A stretch of DNA of 64,000 bases, from assembly GCA_028554795.2 (NCBI GenBank), contig CM068831.1:59519180-59583179 (forward strand), written 5' to 3'. Shown one piece after another: positions 19,555 through 28,826 of this stretch. A program made the position numbers and the translations under genes. This stretch comes from Sinohyriopsis cumingii. Taxonomy: Eukaryota > Mollusca > Bivalvia > Unionida > Unionidae. The stretch's first letter is position 1. Every line of letters starts with the position of its first letter. Under the pieces are notes generated by a model. The model worked only from the letters and a program-made list of their open reading frames with translations. It made no database searches and was not told the origin of the DNA.

Positions 19555-19687
19555 CTTGATAGCAAAAAGTCAAATGACTAAAGTTTAAACACCATGGACT
19601 AATTTATAGTCATGGCAGACCAACGTATATAAAGGGTATGTGTCTTGTCCTTTCACTATTCATTTCACTCTCAAACCGAGTAGAACG
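19555..19687. promoter_or_regulatory. Divergent promoter between PolB and the zinc-knuckle gene
   Basis: This 133-bp intergenic stretch separates two genes facing away from each other. A clear plus-strand TATA box, TATATAAAG, lies at 19626-19634, 54 nt before the ATG at 19688. On the minus strand TTTATAG-like AT sequence occurs near 19600, but it is weaker. Confidence 0.6.
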
Positions 19688-20128
19688 ATGGAAGAGACTA
19701 CCCAGATCGAACGTTTCATCAGAGCTTTGCGAGGGGTCATTAGAAAATTTTCTTCAGATCAGCCGTGGGACTACTCTCCTTTCTTTCGAGATAAAAGTGA
19801 AGATACTTGCTATATCTGTCAGAAGAAAGGGCATTGGTCTTCAGAGCGTCCAGGCCGTCAAAAAAGCAAAACAGGGGTTAAAAGAGACAAAAGTCAAGAT
19901 ACCTGTTATCATTGTCAAGAAAAAGGATATTGGTCTCCAGATTGCCCTAAGAAACAAGAGGAGACAGAAGAAGAAGAAAGGGATTATGGAGAGGGAGAAG
20001 AAGAAGAAGAGAACGAAAGTAGACAGGTGAAGAAAAAGAAACAGGAGAAGAAAAGAAGAAGGGAAGAAAGTGAAGAGGAAGAAGAAGAAAAGACAGAAGA
20101 GAAAAAATTGAAAAAACAGAGAGAGTAA
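19688..20128 (+). CDS. CCHC zinc-knuckle protein with acidic/basic tail
   Basis: ATG 19688 (MEETTQIERFIRALRGV) is chosen over an upstream in-frame ATG at 19640, because the TATA box is at 19626. Two knuckle-like units follow: CYICQKKGHWSSERP and CYHCQEKGYWSPDCP. Each has lost one ligand of C-x2-C-x4-H-x4-C: the last Cys is Arg in the first, and the His is Tyr in the second. A long Glu/Lys tail with repeated EEEE and KKK follows. AATAAA lies at 20211. The protein probably bound nucleic acid. Whether it still can is doubtful. It is one of only two plus-strand genes in the element. Confidence 0.75.
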   Translation: MEETTQIERFIRALRGVIRKFSSDQPWDYSPFFRDKSEDTCYICQKKGHWSSERPGRQKSKTGVKRDKSQDTCYHCQEKGYWSPDCPKKQEETEEEERDYGEGEEEEENESRQVKKKKQEKKRRREESEEEEEEKTEEKKLKKQRE

Positions 20129-20369
20129 ACAAAGAGACAGAAGAAGTGTTATGAACTTTTTAAAGTGATTTGTTGTGAATTGTGAATTGGATTGTAAATA
20201 TTTATAAAAGAATAAATTAGGTATAAAATGGTAAGTGTCTTTGGGTTTTGATTTTAAAATAAGAACCTATACTCACGCACTCATGCACAGACACGTACTA
20301 TAGGGTAAAATGGGGTTTATTTTTAGTTATTGGCAACTGAAAGTCTATCTCTTTTCGAGAGACGTGGGT
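20129..20369. other. 3' UTR and convergent spacer
   Basis: AT-rich sequence with the AATAAA signal (20211) of the plus-strand zinc-knuckle gene. Then comes GCAACTGAAAGTC...CTTTTCGAGAG (20331-20362), the U7-type box downstream of the minus-strand stem-loop at 20370. No gene. Confidence 0.6.
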
Positions 20370-20385
20370 GGCCCTGAAAAGGGAT
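20370..20385 (-). terminator. Histone-type 3' stem-loop of gene D (outer pairs lost)
   Basis: The minus strand reads ATCCCTTTTCAGGGCC followed by ACCCA, the exact histone flank. The inner four base pairs and loop are intact; the two outer pairs are mismatched. CTCGAAAAGAGATAG follows, nearly identical to the box in the left TIR. The hairpin starts 22 nt after gene D's stop at 20407. Confidence 0.75.
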
Positions 20386-20406
20386 ATTTTTTGTTTAGGG
20401 GTGAGT

Positions 20407-20975
20407 TTAAGCAATCAACTTTAACTGCCTTAAGCCTTTGCCACGGCCGAGGCCTACTTCTGATGATGATGATTTGGTTGAAATCACTAAGGGTGGTACG
20501 GTAGGCTTAGTCACAGGGCTGGAGTGTTTAGCTCGGGAAGGTCGTATTCTCTTCGGTCGTGATAAAGAAGTCTGATACATTTGTTTCAGACTTCTTAACT
20601 CCACTAAAATGTCTAACAGTACCGTGACGGTTTGACTTTCACCCTCTTGTTTCTTTGCTGCTTCTTCTTCTTCTTGTTTTTTTTTCTTACCTCTTCTTCT
20701 TGCTGATGCTGCTGTAGGAGAAAAGCTTGTTCTGCTTCCTTTTGCTGCTGTATAAATTTCTCCAATTCTTCTTTCTGTCTTTGTCTAAAATTCTCCACGT
20801 GTGGTAATGAAGGTGACGAAGGTTCCGGAACAAATTCTTGCGAGGTAAGAAAATCCACATAATCCCAATTCACCTTTTCTGAAAGTAAGTCCGGGTTCCC
20901 TTGAGTAGTCTTTACGGCTGGTACACCCCAACTGATCGTTTTCTGAGTTTCCGTCATGTTGAAATACTGTCGCAT
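20407..20975 (-). pseudogene. Gene D: Gln/Glu-rich coiled-coil protein, frameshifted
   Basis: ATG 20975 (MRQYFNMTETQKTISWGV). Then come WDYVDFLTSQEF and a long coiled coil rich in Gln, Glu and Lys (about 20770-20660). A frame change near the poly-T/A tract at 20670-20690 leads into a Ser/Pro/Lys C-terminus ending at 20407 (LGRGKGLRQLKLIA). No family recognised. Composition and 3' end match the left-end genes B and C, so it may belong to the same family of terminal cassette genes. It is divergent from gene E at 21178. Confidence 0.5.
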
Positions 20976-21177
20976 AGACAGACTGCGCACAGGCGCTAGC
21001 GAATCTATATAGACTACGTGACGTCACAGACTGGTCTCTTCGGATTGGACGTGGGCTGACTGAATTTTGTAACGCGTGTTTGGATTGGTCAACGAACTCA
21101 ATCCGTTTCAATCCTTCCTCTCCCTATAAATAAGTGCAGTTCACTGCATTCCTTCACCTGTTACTCGGCGCCTCAAC
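20976..21177. promoter_or_regulatory. Divergent promoter of genes D and E with CRE-like site
   Basis: On the minus strand a TATATAG box (21004-21011) lies about 30 nt upstream of gene D's start. A palindromic TGACGTCA (CRE/ATF site) is at 21019-21026. On the plus strand CTATAAATA (21124-21132) lies 46 nt before gene E's ATG. Two facing TATA boxes around a CRE look like a compact bidirectional promoter. Confidence 0.65.
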
Positions 21178-21411
21178 ATGTGGACCGACGTGCAATCTTC
21201 CACGCTTGTATCATACATGATGTTCCGGACGGACATACCAATGTATGTCCGATCCAACTGGACAGTTGTCAATAGGACAGACACCAGCCTATGGATACGT
21301 AGGATCTATGTAGAACGTCAAGGATGCCTCAAAAGAGTGTTAATATATGGTCCTACAGTGAGGCGCAGCCTAAGGACAAGAAGAAGACCAATGCGGTGCC
21401 CTTTCTCTTAA
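21178..21411 (+). CDS. Gene E: small basic hypothetical protein
   Basis: ATG 21178 to TAA 21409-21411, 77 codons, intact. It begins MWTDVQSSTLVSYMMF and ends Arg-rich (RRSLRTRRRPMRC). No family recognised. Support for a real gene is positional: a TATA box 46 nt upstream, and a perfect histone-type stem-loop 24 nt after the stop. It is transcribed outward into the right TIR, mirroring gene A on the left. Confidence 0.6.
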   Translation: MWTDVQSSTLVSYMMFRTDIPMYVRSNWTVVNRTDTSLWIRRIYVERQGCLKRVLIYGPTVRRSLRTRRRPMRCPFS

Positions 21412-21434
21412 GGGTATATTAACATAAACCCAAA

Positions 21435-21450
21435 GGCCCTTTTCAGGGCC
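21435..21450 (+). terminator. Histone-type 3' stem-loop in right TIR
   Basis: GGCCCTTTTCAGGGCC on the plus strand, preceded by CCCAAA and followed by ACTCC, then CTCGAAAAGATCATGAC as the U7-type box. It is the inverted partner of the left-TIR hairpin at 987-1002, so both element ends terminate outward transcripts in the same way. Confidence 0.85.
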
Positions 21451-21560
21451 ACTCCAATCTCTCGAAAAGATCATGACTTTCAGTTGCCTACCCCTTTTTA
21501 TTTTTTGTTTGTGTGTGTGTGTGTTCTATCCCTCTCCCCTGTTCCATTTCCATAGACCCG
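21435..21560. repeat. Right terminal inverted repeat of element 1
   Basis: Reverse complement of 880-1002 with small indels and a (GT)n run at 21510-21524. Similarity stops at about 21560, while the left end continues outward with tandem repeats. The right end may therefore be truncated. Confidence 0.75.
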
Positions 21561-23105
21561 TAAGGTCGGGACCTTATCAAAATAAGGCCGAAATTTAATT
21601 ATGACAGGTCCGCGCCAGTTCACTCTATCCGGTACTCTGATATGAACTGAATTAAATTCCTTTCCTCTTCCGCTAATGTCTTGCCTGCACAACTGGCTGG
21701 CGAATATGTACGGGATGCATGTTTTATATGTGTCTAAATTTCTTAAATTACTTCTGTATCATTTTGTTGTTGGTATTTACCAAATGTGCACAGCCCCACA
21801 CCCACACAATTATACACTCATCAACTCAAGACAGCCGCATGATCTTTGTGATCTTAATTTGGTTTTCGCGACGAGTTTAGTTCACTTTAGCAGCATGCCA
21901 GTCTGGTTTGGCTTTTCAGGGCAATACAGTTTTCACCTGAAGAAGGTTTTCTTGAGTCAGAATGAATCATTCAAACTATCCATTGGAATGAATAAGTGCT
22001 CATTGATTGTTATGTACTAAAACACTACTTTCGGATTATTGTGAATTCATTTGAAGACAATCTGGATTATCTTAATGTGGTACATCAAGACTATTGGTAC
22101 ATCAGCACATTCAAGATTATTGGAATTAATTCGGAACATCCTATACTTTTGCACTTGTGATAGAACATTTAGGATTATTTGGGATTTAATTCACAATAAT
22201 GAAAGTCCCTCTTAAATATTTTTACTTTGCATTATAGGGAAAAATATTTTGTTTGTTGGATTTTACAACTTTTTGGTTTCGCTTCTTTCAGATAGTTATT
22301 TTAAGACCATAGACTCTACTTTTCTCTATGTTGGTGTTTGGGCTTTGGATTTGTTTTAATTCGTTGGGGGAAGTTTCTTTTCCTTTTAGTCCTAAAAAGG
22401 ACTTTTGGCTTTTCCTCTTTTATGGTGTTATTTCTTCTACTTTTGCTTTCTTCTTTTTTCTTCCTTTTGATCATCTTCTTCTTTCTTTCTTTTTCTTTCC
22501 TGTATCTTCTTTATGTTCTGCTCTTACGGTTTCTTGTCTTCTGCTGGTTCTTCTCTACTCATTTTCGTTATTACCGCTCTTGCGTCGTATCTGCTGTGCC
22601 CTTCGTGTCTGTCCCAAACGTACATACAGCCAATTCACAACATTGCAGATTGGACCATTCGGATGGGGTATACAAAATTAGACATTGCTTGCCTCATTAC
22701 AATGGATTTAAAATACTCAACAACATCTGATTACATACAAATTTGTAAGTAAAAGCTCTGATAACAATCATATTATTCAAATGTTAAATTCAAGACTCTT
22801 TCCCAATACAACGCCGACATCATCTTCATCCGTACTTTCCGTGCAGCGGAACCTACATATACGGATGCAAATAATACAGGATTATTGTGTTCCTCCTCTT
22901 GTGATGGTCCTCTCAATAGAAGTCACTTCGTCCTGTATCTTCGCCATTTAGCTCTCTCCCCTTGCCCCAGGAGATACCATTTCCATTCCTCTTAGGTCAT
23001 GTTTTCATCGCAAAGAGGATACCTTCTTCTACCCACCGCCTCAGAAAAAGGAATGGGACACTGTGTTGATCCCAAGTAATCCCCCACTACCACCAACCCT
23101 TATCG
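21561..23105. other. Host DNA upstream of the GIMAP pseudogene
   Basis: No supported gene. The T-rich stretch at 22330-22600 gives hydrophobic open frames but looks like low-complexity sequence. 22640-22990 matches, in direct orientation, 54925-56160 upstream of the intact GIMAP gene, apart from an insertion in the latter. 21990-22320 is a dispersed repeat. Confidence 0.6.
21990..22320 (+). repeat. Dispersed repeat, inverted relative to 55076-55450
   Basis: The sequence resembles the reverse complement of 55076-55450. Both contain AAGTGCTCATT, GGAATTAATTCGGAACA-like and TTTTTACTTTGCAT blocks and end near TAAGACCATAGACTC. It is moderately diverged and may be a non-autonomous transposon. I saw no clear termini. 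Confidence 0.6.
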
Positions 23106-23843
23106 CAAGTAAGAAACATCTTTGGAGATGAGTTCTACAAATATCTTACCGTTGTATTTACGCATAAGGACGAGCTGGACAAAAGCGAGAAATTCCTTCA
23201 GCTGTTCATTTCTGAAGCAACTTCTGACCTGCAAAATGTCCTTTGAAGAACTAGCAATATATGTATGGCCATCGAGAATGAAACGTTTTTGGACAAGGTC
23301 GAGGTACAGATGAAGGAGCTGTTCGATCTAATTATACATGTTGTCAGAATGAATGGGGGAGGGAGCACTTCACTATTACCACTTATGCAAATATCGAAGA
23401 AAGACTCTTGAACGAGGAGGACAAGGGAAGCAAGTCACCGATGGAGAAGTTGACACAAACTATACACGACAAGAAATTTGGGAAACTGATAAAGATGCTG
23501 GAGAAGAGAAGGAACGTCTGCAGGTGTTGGTTGGCAGTTTACAGATAATTACTGAAACATCTTCCACGGACGAAGCTCAAACAGTTGAAGCCAAGATTAA
23601 CCAACTTGATATAGTAAAGGTAAAGCTCGAATATGACATCATTATGATGAAAGAAGAGAGTATGTGCATAAAAAGGAGTCATGGGAACACCCACAGGATC
23701 CAGGGTGGTTTAGACTTACCATAGGAAAATGACTGAATCTGAGGAAGGGCAACTTCTTGTGAATTTCATCAAACAGTCCAGCTTTTACCATTCTTAAATT
23801 TGTGAATAACTTTTTAAATAGGTACCTGAAAAAAAATAATTGA
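23106..23843 (+). pseudogene. GIMAP (AIG1 GTPase) pseudogene, 5' part deleted
   Basis: The sequence parallels the intact gene's 3' two thirds, starting at its CTTTGGAGATGAG region (G4 part, CATAAGGACGAGCTGGAC). The P-loop and G3 motif are missing. The junction at about 23110 joins sequence equivalent to 56273 directly to that equivalent to 57560, so about 1.29 kb covering the 5' flank, the start and the nucleotide-binding site was lost. Further frameshifts occur (near 23240 and 23370). The coiled-coil C-terminal part is recognisable. It cannot encode a GTPase. Confidence 0.85.
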
Positions 23844-24255
23844 ACGCAATTCCAATGTAATGTTAAACTAATTCCAAACTAAAGTAGATTGTAAAGGCGG
23901 AGTTTGAGCAATAGAGGACTGTTTCATCGCTAATTGGCTTTAACTTTAATGGACAAAGATTTTCTTTCTGAAGGACATTCGTTTCGTTTAATTTTTTTCT
24001 CCTATGATCAAATTTGTTTAATAAAAGGTCTTCACATTTAACATTTAAGAGTTTTTTCTACGTCTACAAGATTCACACCTTTTGATCGAAAACTATTTTC
24101 TGACTTATAAAAAAAATGATCATTCTCGTGTATTCAAACATAACAAACACTTATATTTCCTCTGTAAAAAAAATCAAAGTTTTTTTTTTAGAACTTTGTT
24201 GAAGTTAATGAAAATACCAGCTGAATTGTGACAAACACTGTATTGTATTAAATTA
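23844..24255. other. 3' flank of the GIMAP pseudogene
   Basis: AT-rich sequence matching 58293-58750 downstream of the intact gene, including TTTAATAAAAG poly(A)-like signals (24017). No gene. Confidence 0.6.
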
Positions 24256-26655
24256 CACTGGACAACAAATTTTTACAAAAGTCATGTTACTGAAATAAAA
24301 TTAGTCAATTCTTATCAATTTTTATGTGCTGAACACGAATATGACAGTCAAATTGCAAAATTGGCTCTAGTTTTTTTGTAATCTGCAAGAAATTAATGTT
24401 TACATAACGAAATGCATTCCAATAGTAAAAGGTCAACTGTAATAGCCTACCTATAAAAAATCAAGTCATTGACTACATCTTAGATTTCTTCGCCTGTCTC
24501 TTGTACAGCTGTTCGGGAGCATCTCTGAGGAGTGTCCAGCAGTAGTCAGCCAGCATTGTAGTGGACCATTTTCCCTGGTATCTTTGTTCCATTGTTGCGA
24601 TATCTTGATGAAAACGTTCGCCGTGTTCATCACTAACAATACCACAGTTGCTAGGAAAGAAATCCAAATGGGAATGAAGGAAGTGAATCTTTAGAGACAT
24701 ATTGCAGCCAAGTTTCTTATACTTCATCAACATGTCTTCTACTAGTACCTTATAGTTTTCTGCCCTAACATTTCCGAGGAAGTTTGTAGAAACTAGGCGA
24801 AAAGCATTCCATGCTTGTTTCGCGTCACCTTCCAGCAAGTTGTTGAACCGGTCATCTTTGAAAAGCTCTCGAATCTGAGGACCCACAAAAACTCCCTCTT
24901 TAATCTTTGCTTCGCTGAGTCGAGGGAATTTTTCATGCAGGTATCGGAATGCTGGCAAAGTCCGGTCAATGGCTTTCACGAAGTACTTCATCAAACCTAG
25001 TTTGATGTGAAGGGGTGGTAGCAAGATTTTCTGAGCCTCAACCAGAGCTGGGTGTTGGATATTCTTCTCTCCAATGGCTACATTCTGCCTGTGAGTCCAT
25101 TCCTTCCTCATGTAGTGCATTTCCCTTGCTCGGCTATCCCACTCGCATAAGAAACACATGTATTTTGTATATCCTTGCTGCAGTCCCATTAAAAGGGCAA
25201 CTACCTTCAAATCACCACAGAGGTGCCAGCTGTACTTGTTATACTCAATGGAATTCAGTAGCTGCCTTAAGTTATCGTATGTCTCTTTCATGTGGACAGC
25301 ATACGCTACTGGAATAGATGGAAGAATGTTTCCATTGTGCAGAAGCACAGCCTTGAGACTCAGTTTCGAAGAGTCCACAAATAGTCTCCATTCTTGTGGG
25401 TCATGAGTGATTTTTAAAGCATTCATGAGGCCCTCAATATCGGAACAGAATATCAGATTACTTTCCTTTCTGAAGAAAGGCTCCAATTGCTGGTGGCGCT
25501 TTCGATATGCAGTAATTGTGACATCTTCTTCTAGAAGATTCCATTGTTGGAGTCTTGATCCTAGCAATTCTGCCTTGTTCTTTGATAAGTCCAAATCACG
25601 AATCAGGTCATTTAGTTCTTCCTGTGTTATTCTGTGTGGGGTTGATGATGCACCACAGTGAAAATCTGGATCACTGCATGCTGATGGACCAGGAGAAGAA
25701 CAGGTCGACTCACCTTTGTCTTCGTCAGATGAATCAAGAGAATATTCTGCTGGAGGTTCTGGAATAGGAAGTCCCTCACCATGTGGAACTGGTCTCAATG
25801 CAGACGGAATGTTTGGGTAGACTATTCTCGACTTCTTTCGCTTCGTTATTCCGCCGGAAAGAGGAGGAACCAAGCAGAAGTAACAGTCATTTAGGTGGTT
25901 GCTTGGCTCTCTCCACACCATTGGGACTGCAAACGGCATTGATGACCTTTTGCAATTCAACCACTGTGAAAGCTGTGTTGTACATGTAGCACAGCATATA
26001 TGCGGAGCCCAAGGCTTGTCTTGGTCACCAACCTTGCATCCGAAGTAAAGATGATATGCCTTCTTCACTTGAGAATTGATACTTTTCTTCTGGTTGGCAA
26101 ATGTCACTTCCCCACAAATATAGCAAAAATTGTCCGCGGTATTAACACACTTTCGAGGCATTACTGTTCTTTATTGTACGTAAATGGATAAAATAATAAG
26201 TTTTATGTAACAGTAGCTTGAACTGTCTCTCACAACGTCTAAAATATTTTAAATTCTGATCCTATCTGATTGGGCTTTATATAGTACACTGCTTACGTCA
26301 GCTTCAGCAGCCGCCTGGCATTAGTATAATAGGCCTACACATGTATAGTACACTGCTGACGTCAACTTACTTCAGCAGCCGCATGGCATTAGTATTGCAC
26401 TGCATCAGAAAATGATGCAATCAACTGTGGATGATGTGAGCATGATGGTATTATGCAATGTTACATCATTATTCCGGATGTTGCTGCAGTCCTACTGGAG
26501 AAATTTACACAGTGAAACATAGAAAATGAGGTATATGAATATCTTCAAAACGAGAGCCAATACAAATTTTTCACGGTTATATTCGTGTTCGGCACACCAA
26601 AATACTACAGATTAGGGCCTTTTCAAGTCAGTAATGATTTCACTGTTGACCAGTG
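24256..26655. mobile_element. DNA transposon with intact transposase-like gene
   Basis: The ends are CACTGGaCAAC (24256) and its inverted partner GTTGaCCAGTG (26655). TTA on each side (24253-24255, 26656-26658) is a possible target duplication. Longer subterminal inverted similarity includes GTGC(T/C)GAACACGAATAT (24327 and 26590) and TTGGCTCT. The paralogous locus near 58750 lacks the insert, giving a natural empty site. It holds one intact gene. I cannot assign the superfamily with confidence. Confidence 0.75.
24473..26161 (-). CDS. Transposon-encoded protein, probable transposase
   Basis: An intact 562-residue frame starts MPRKCVNTADNFCYICGEV. The N-terminal about 80 residues form a zinc-binding region (CYICGE, then FGCKVGD, then HICCATC) like ZAD/THAP-type fingers. 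Next come CYFCLVPPLSGG, IVYPNIPSALRPVPHG, LFVDSSKLSLKAVLLHNGN, GYTKYMCFLCEWDSRA and SDEHGERFHQDI. This protein family is multi-copy in many invertebrate genomes and is normally annotated only as uncharacterised. Candidate catalytic acids lie in FVDSS, CGDLK and DEHGE, but the catalytic set is not proven. Intactness suggests recent activity. Confidence 0.75.
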   Translation of the reverse strand: MPRKCVNTADNFCYICGEVTFANQKKSINSQVKKAYHLYFGCKVGDQDKPWAPHICCATCTTQLSQWLNCKRSSMPFAVPMVWREPSNHLNDCYFCLVPPLSGGITKRKKSRIVYPNIPSALRPVPHGEGLPIPEPPAEYSLDSSDEDKGESTCSSPGPSACSDPDFHCGASSTPHRITQEELNDLIRDLDLSKNKAELLGSRLQQWNLLEEDVTITAYRKRHQQLEPFFRKESNLIFCSDIEGLMNALKITHDPQEWRLFVDSSKLSLKAVLLHNGNILPSIPVAYAVHMKETYDNLRQLLNSIEYNKYSWHLCGDLKVVALLMGLQQGYTKYMCFLCEWDSRAREMHYMRKEWTHRQNVAIGEKNIQHPALVEAQKILLPPLHIKLGLMKYFVKAIDRTLPAFRYLHEKFPRLSEAKIKEGVFVGPQIRELFKDDRFNNLLEGDAKQAWNAFRLVSTNFLGNVRAENYKVLVEDMLMKYKKLGCNMSLKIHFLHSHLDFFPSNCGIVSDEHGERFHQDIATMEQRYQGKWSTTMLADYCWTLLRDAPEQLYKRQAKKSKM

Positions 26656-26879
26656 TTATTCGTACACTTGGTACCAGCTACTTTTCAGGTTATTGAATAT
26701 TATAGGCAAAGCAGATAGCTGGCATGGGCATATGTACTAAGATTTGACCGAAAATTTGCATGACGGAATCTTTGGTTACCGTGTATGATAAAAGTAAGGT
26801 CTGTGAAAATTACAGTCAATGCAATCGTAACACTTTCACGTCTTCTACAAAACCTTCGACATTGATCTTTACATAACCA

Positions 26880-27530
26880 ACTTGTCCACATTGCTCTTTA
26901 ATAACCTACTTGTCCATTTTGCTCTTTACATTACCCGGTTGCCGGCATTCATCTTTACATAACCTACTTGTCCACATTGCTCTTTACATAACCAACTTGT
27001 CCACATTGCTCTTTACATAACCTACTTGTCCACATTGCTCTTTACATAACCAACTTGTCCACATTGCTCTTTACATAACCAACTTGTCGACATTGCTCTT
27101 TACATAACCAGCTTATCCACATTGCTCTTTACATAACAAACTTGTCGACATTGCTCTTTACATAACCAACTTGTCGACATTGCTCTTTACATAACCTACT
27201 TGTCGACATTGCTCTTTACATAAACATCTTGCCGGCATTCATCTTTACATAACCAACTTGTCGACATCGCTCTTTACATAACCAACTTGTCGACATTGCT
27301 CTTTACATAACCAACTTGTCGACATTGCTCTTTACATAACCAGCATGTCGACATTGCTCTTTACATAACCAACTTGTCGACATTGCTCTTTACATAACCA
27401 ACTTGTCGACATTGCTCTTTACATAACCAACTTGTCGACATTGCTCTTTACATAACCATCTTGCCTGCATTCATCTTTACATAACCATCTTGTCGACATT
27501 GCTCTTTACATAACCAACTTGTCTGGTCAC
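26880..27530. repeat. 29-bp minisatellite (about 22 copies)
   Basis: The unit is CTTGTCGACATTGCTCTTTA+CATAACCAA, with variants (GTCCACATT, GCCGGCATTCATC). It is not present next to the intact GIMAP unit, where only a single CCTTCGACATTGTTCC trace (about 58970) remains. No coding role seen. Confidence 0.9.
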
Positions 27531-27559
27531 TTGTCTTCTAAGTACCCCATAGGCGAATC

Positions 27560-28200
27560 CATGCAGTCTTTGACTGCATATCATGGTCGATATAAACTTG
27601 ACTATTGCAATCGAATGCAGTAGGAAAAAATTATCGTGAATTTGTATCGACTGAAATCTTCATGTGTATTATCTGTCTCTTTAACAAAAGTAGTCACGAA
27701 CATGATAGCGCTATTTGGACTCTGCCCAAAGAAGTCGTACGAGCCGCTATAATAATCACGTTGTCCGTCCATCAGTTTGTCCTCTAACATTTGGTTTTAT
27801 GCAAAATAAGCTTTCAGATGATTACTGGATTTGAACTAAATATGACACTCAAATATTTTTAGGAAGATTCGAAAGATCTGAATATGCGGCATCATTCTAG
27901 GTCACCATTTAGCCCGTAAATACCCACCCTCACATCCACACCCACCCTATCTTCCTATCTTACATTTTCACAGAACACCTTTAAAAAGAATGATTGGATT
28001 TCAAGCATCGTTGGCATGCAGCATGATACTGATGACACATTACCAAATGTCCAAAATCCCACAACATCATTTAATGGAGTAATGCCCCTATGATGTTTCC
28101 TATCTTCATTAGTTTTGGATTCTACAGCCTTAATTTTCCAAAAACTTATTGCTTTTCAATTGAATTTGCTATGCAGTTTTATTGCAAGGGACCGCACTGA
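27560..28200. repeat. Diverged paralogue of the element-1 left flank (empty unit)
   Basis: It aligns with 1-640 through shared blocks such as ATAATCACGTTG(T/C)CCGTCCATCA and TTGGATTCTACAGCCTTAATTT. No element follows, so it is a pre-insertion version of the host unit and helps place the left boundary of element 1. Confidence 0.75.
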
Positions 28201-28787
28201 TATAGATATTTTGTTGTTGTGAAAACATCAATGTTTTGCCGCAAAGCTGCTATTGGATTTCTTGAAAGTGTTACTTTGGTGTATTGCAGTATGAATTAGA
28301 TTTACATTTTTTGAGAAAGAATCGAACAAGGCAAGACAAAGTAAATATAGTTCTGGAAATTTTCAGAACACTTGCATGTAAATCTGTTATTCTCTTATAT
28401 ACTCTCAATTTTATTGCTAAGTCTTAGTCGGTGGCTCCTGTCGGGTACATGGCTGATGTACGACAAATTTGATCCAAAAAATGACTGACCACGCCCTATA
28501 ATGAACGACATTTTACCGGAAATAACGTAATGGAACTGAAAATTAACTCAGGAATAAGTTAATTGTTTTCTTTGCTAAGGGTATGAATTTTAGTGCTTTT
28601 GTGAATGTTACTATAAGGTACTATGAAATATCAAAATTTGGAGCAAATTTAGTAAACATCACATTCAAGTAAGCTTATCACAACGGAATGTCACTTTTTA
28701 AGGCAGGAGGGGGTGAATTATTAATCTGTTTTCTTACATATAAATCGGCCGCCTCCAAAACAAACGACTGAGCAAGATGTTTAACCG

Positions 28788-28826
<39 letters not shown>

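Larger units (their letters stand above)
640..21560. mobile_element. Element 1: decayed Polinton/adintovirus-like provirus
   Basis: The assignment rests on a full set of virus genes in one block: adenain-like protease, F54H12.2-type capsid protein, pX-like protein, penton, rve integrase with chromodomain, A32-like packaging ATPase and protein-primed-type PolB. Most are on the minus strand. Short inverted repeats at 880-1002 and 21435-21560 define the ends. The outer left end carries extra about 50-bp tandem repeats that have no match on the right, so the right terminus may be truncated. I found no clear target duplication. Stops and frameshifts in PolB, integrase, capsid and protease show the copy is dead or dying. 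Extra modules are a BIR protein, F-box-like genes and five terminal genes with histone-type 3' ends. Confidence 0.88.

Noticed and set aside
21901-21930. A sixth histone-type stem-loop (GGCTTTTCAGGGC)
   Set aside because: The stem does not pair and it lies outside the element with no gene ending nearby.
22328-22730. Hydrophobic multi-pass membrane protein
   Set aside because: T-rich low-complexity sequence gives Phe/Leu/Ser in several frames. It has no family features and no conservation with the paralogous unit.
26880-27530. CRISPR-like array of 29-bp units
   Set aside because: There are no unique spacers; units are directly head to tail and the sequence is eukaryotic. It is a minisatellite.
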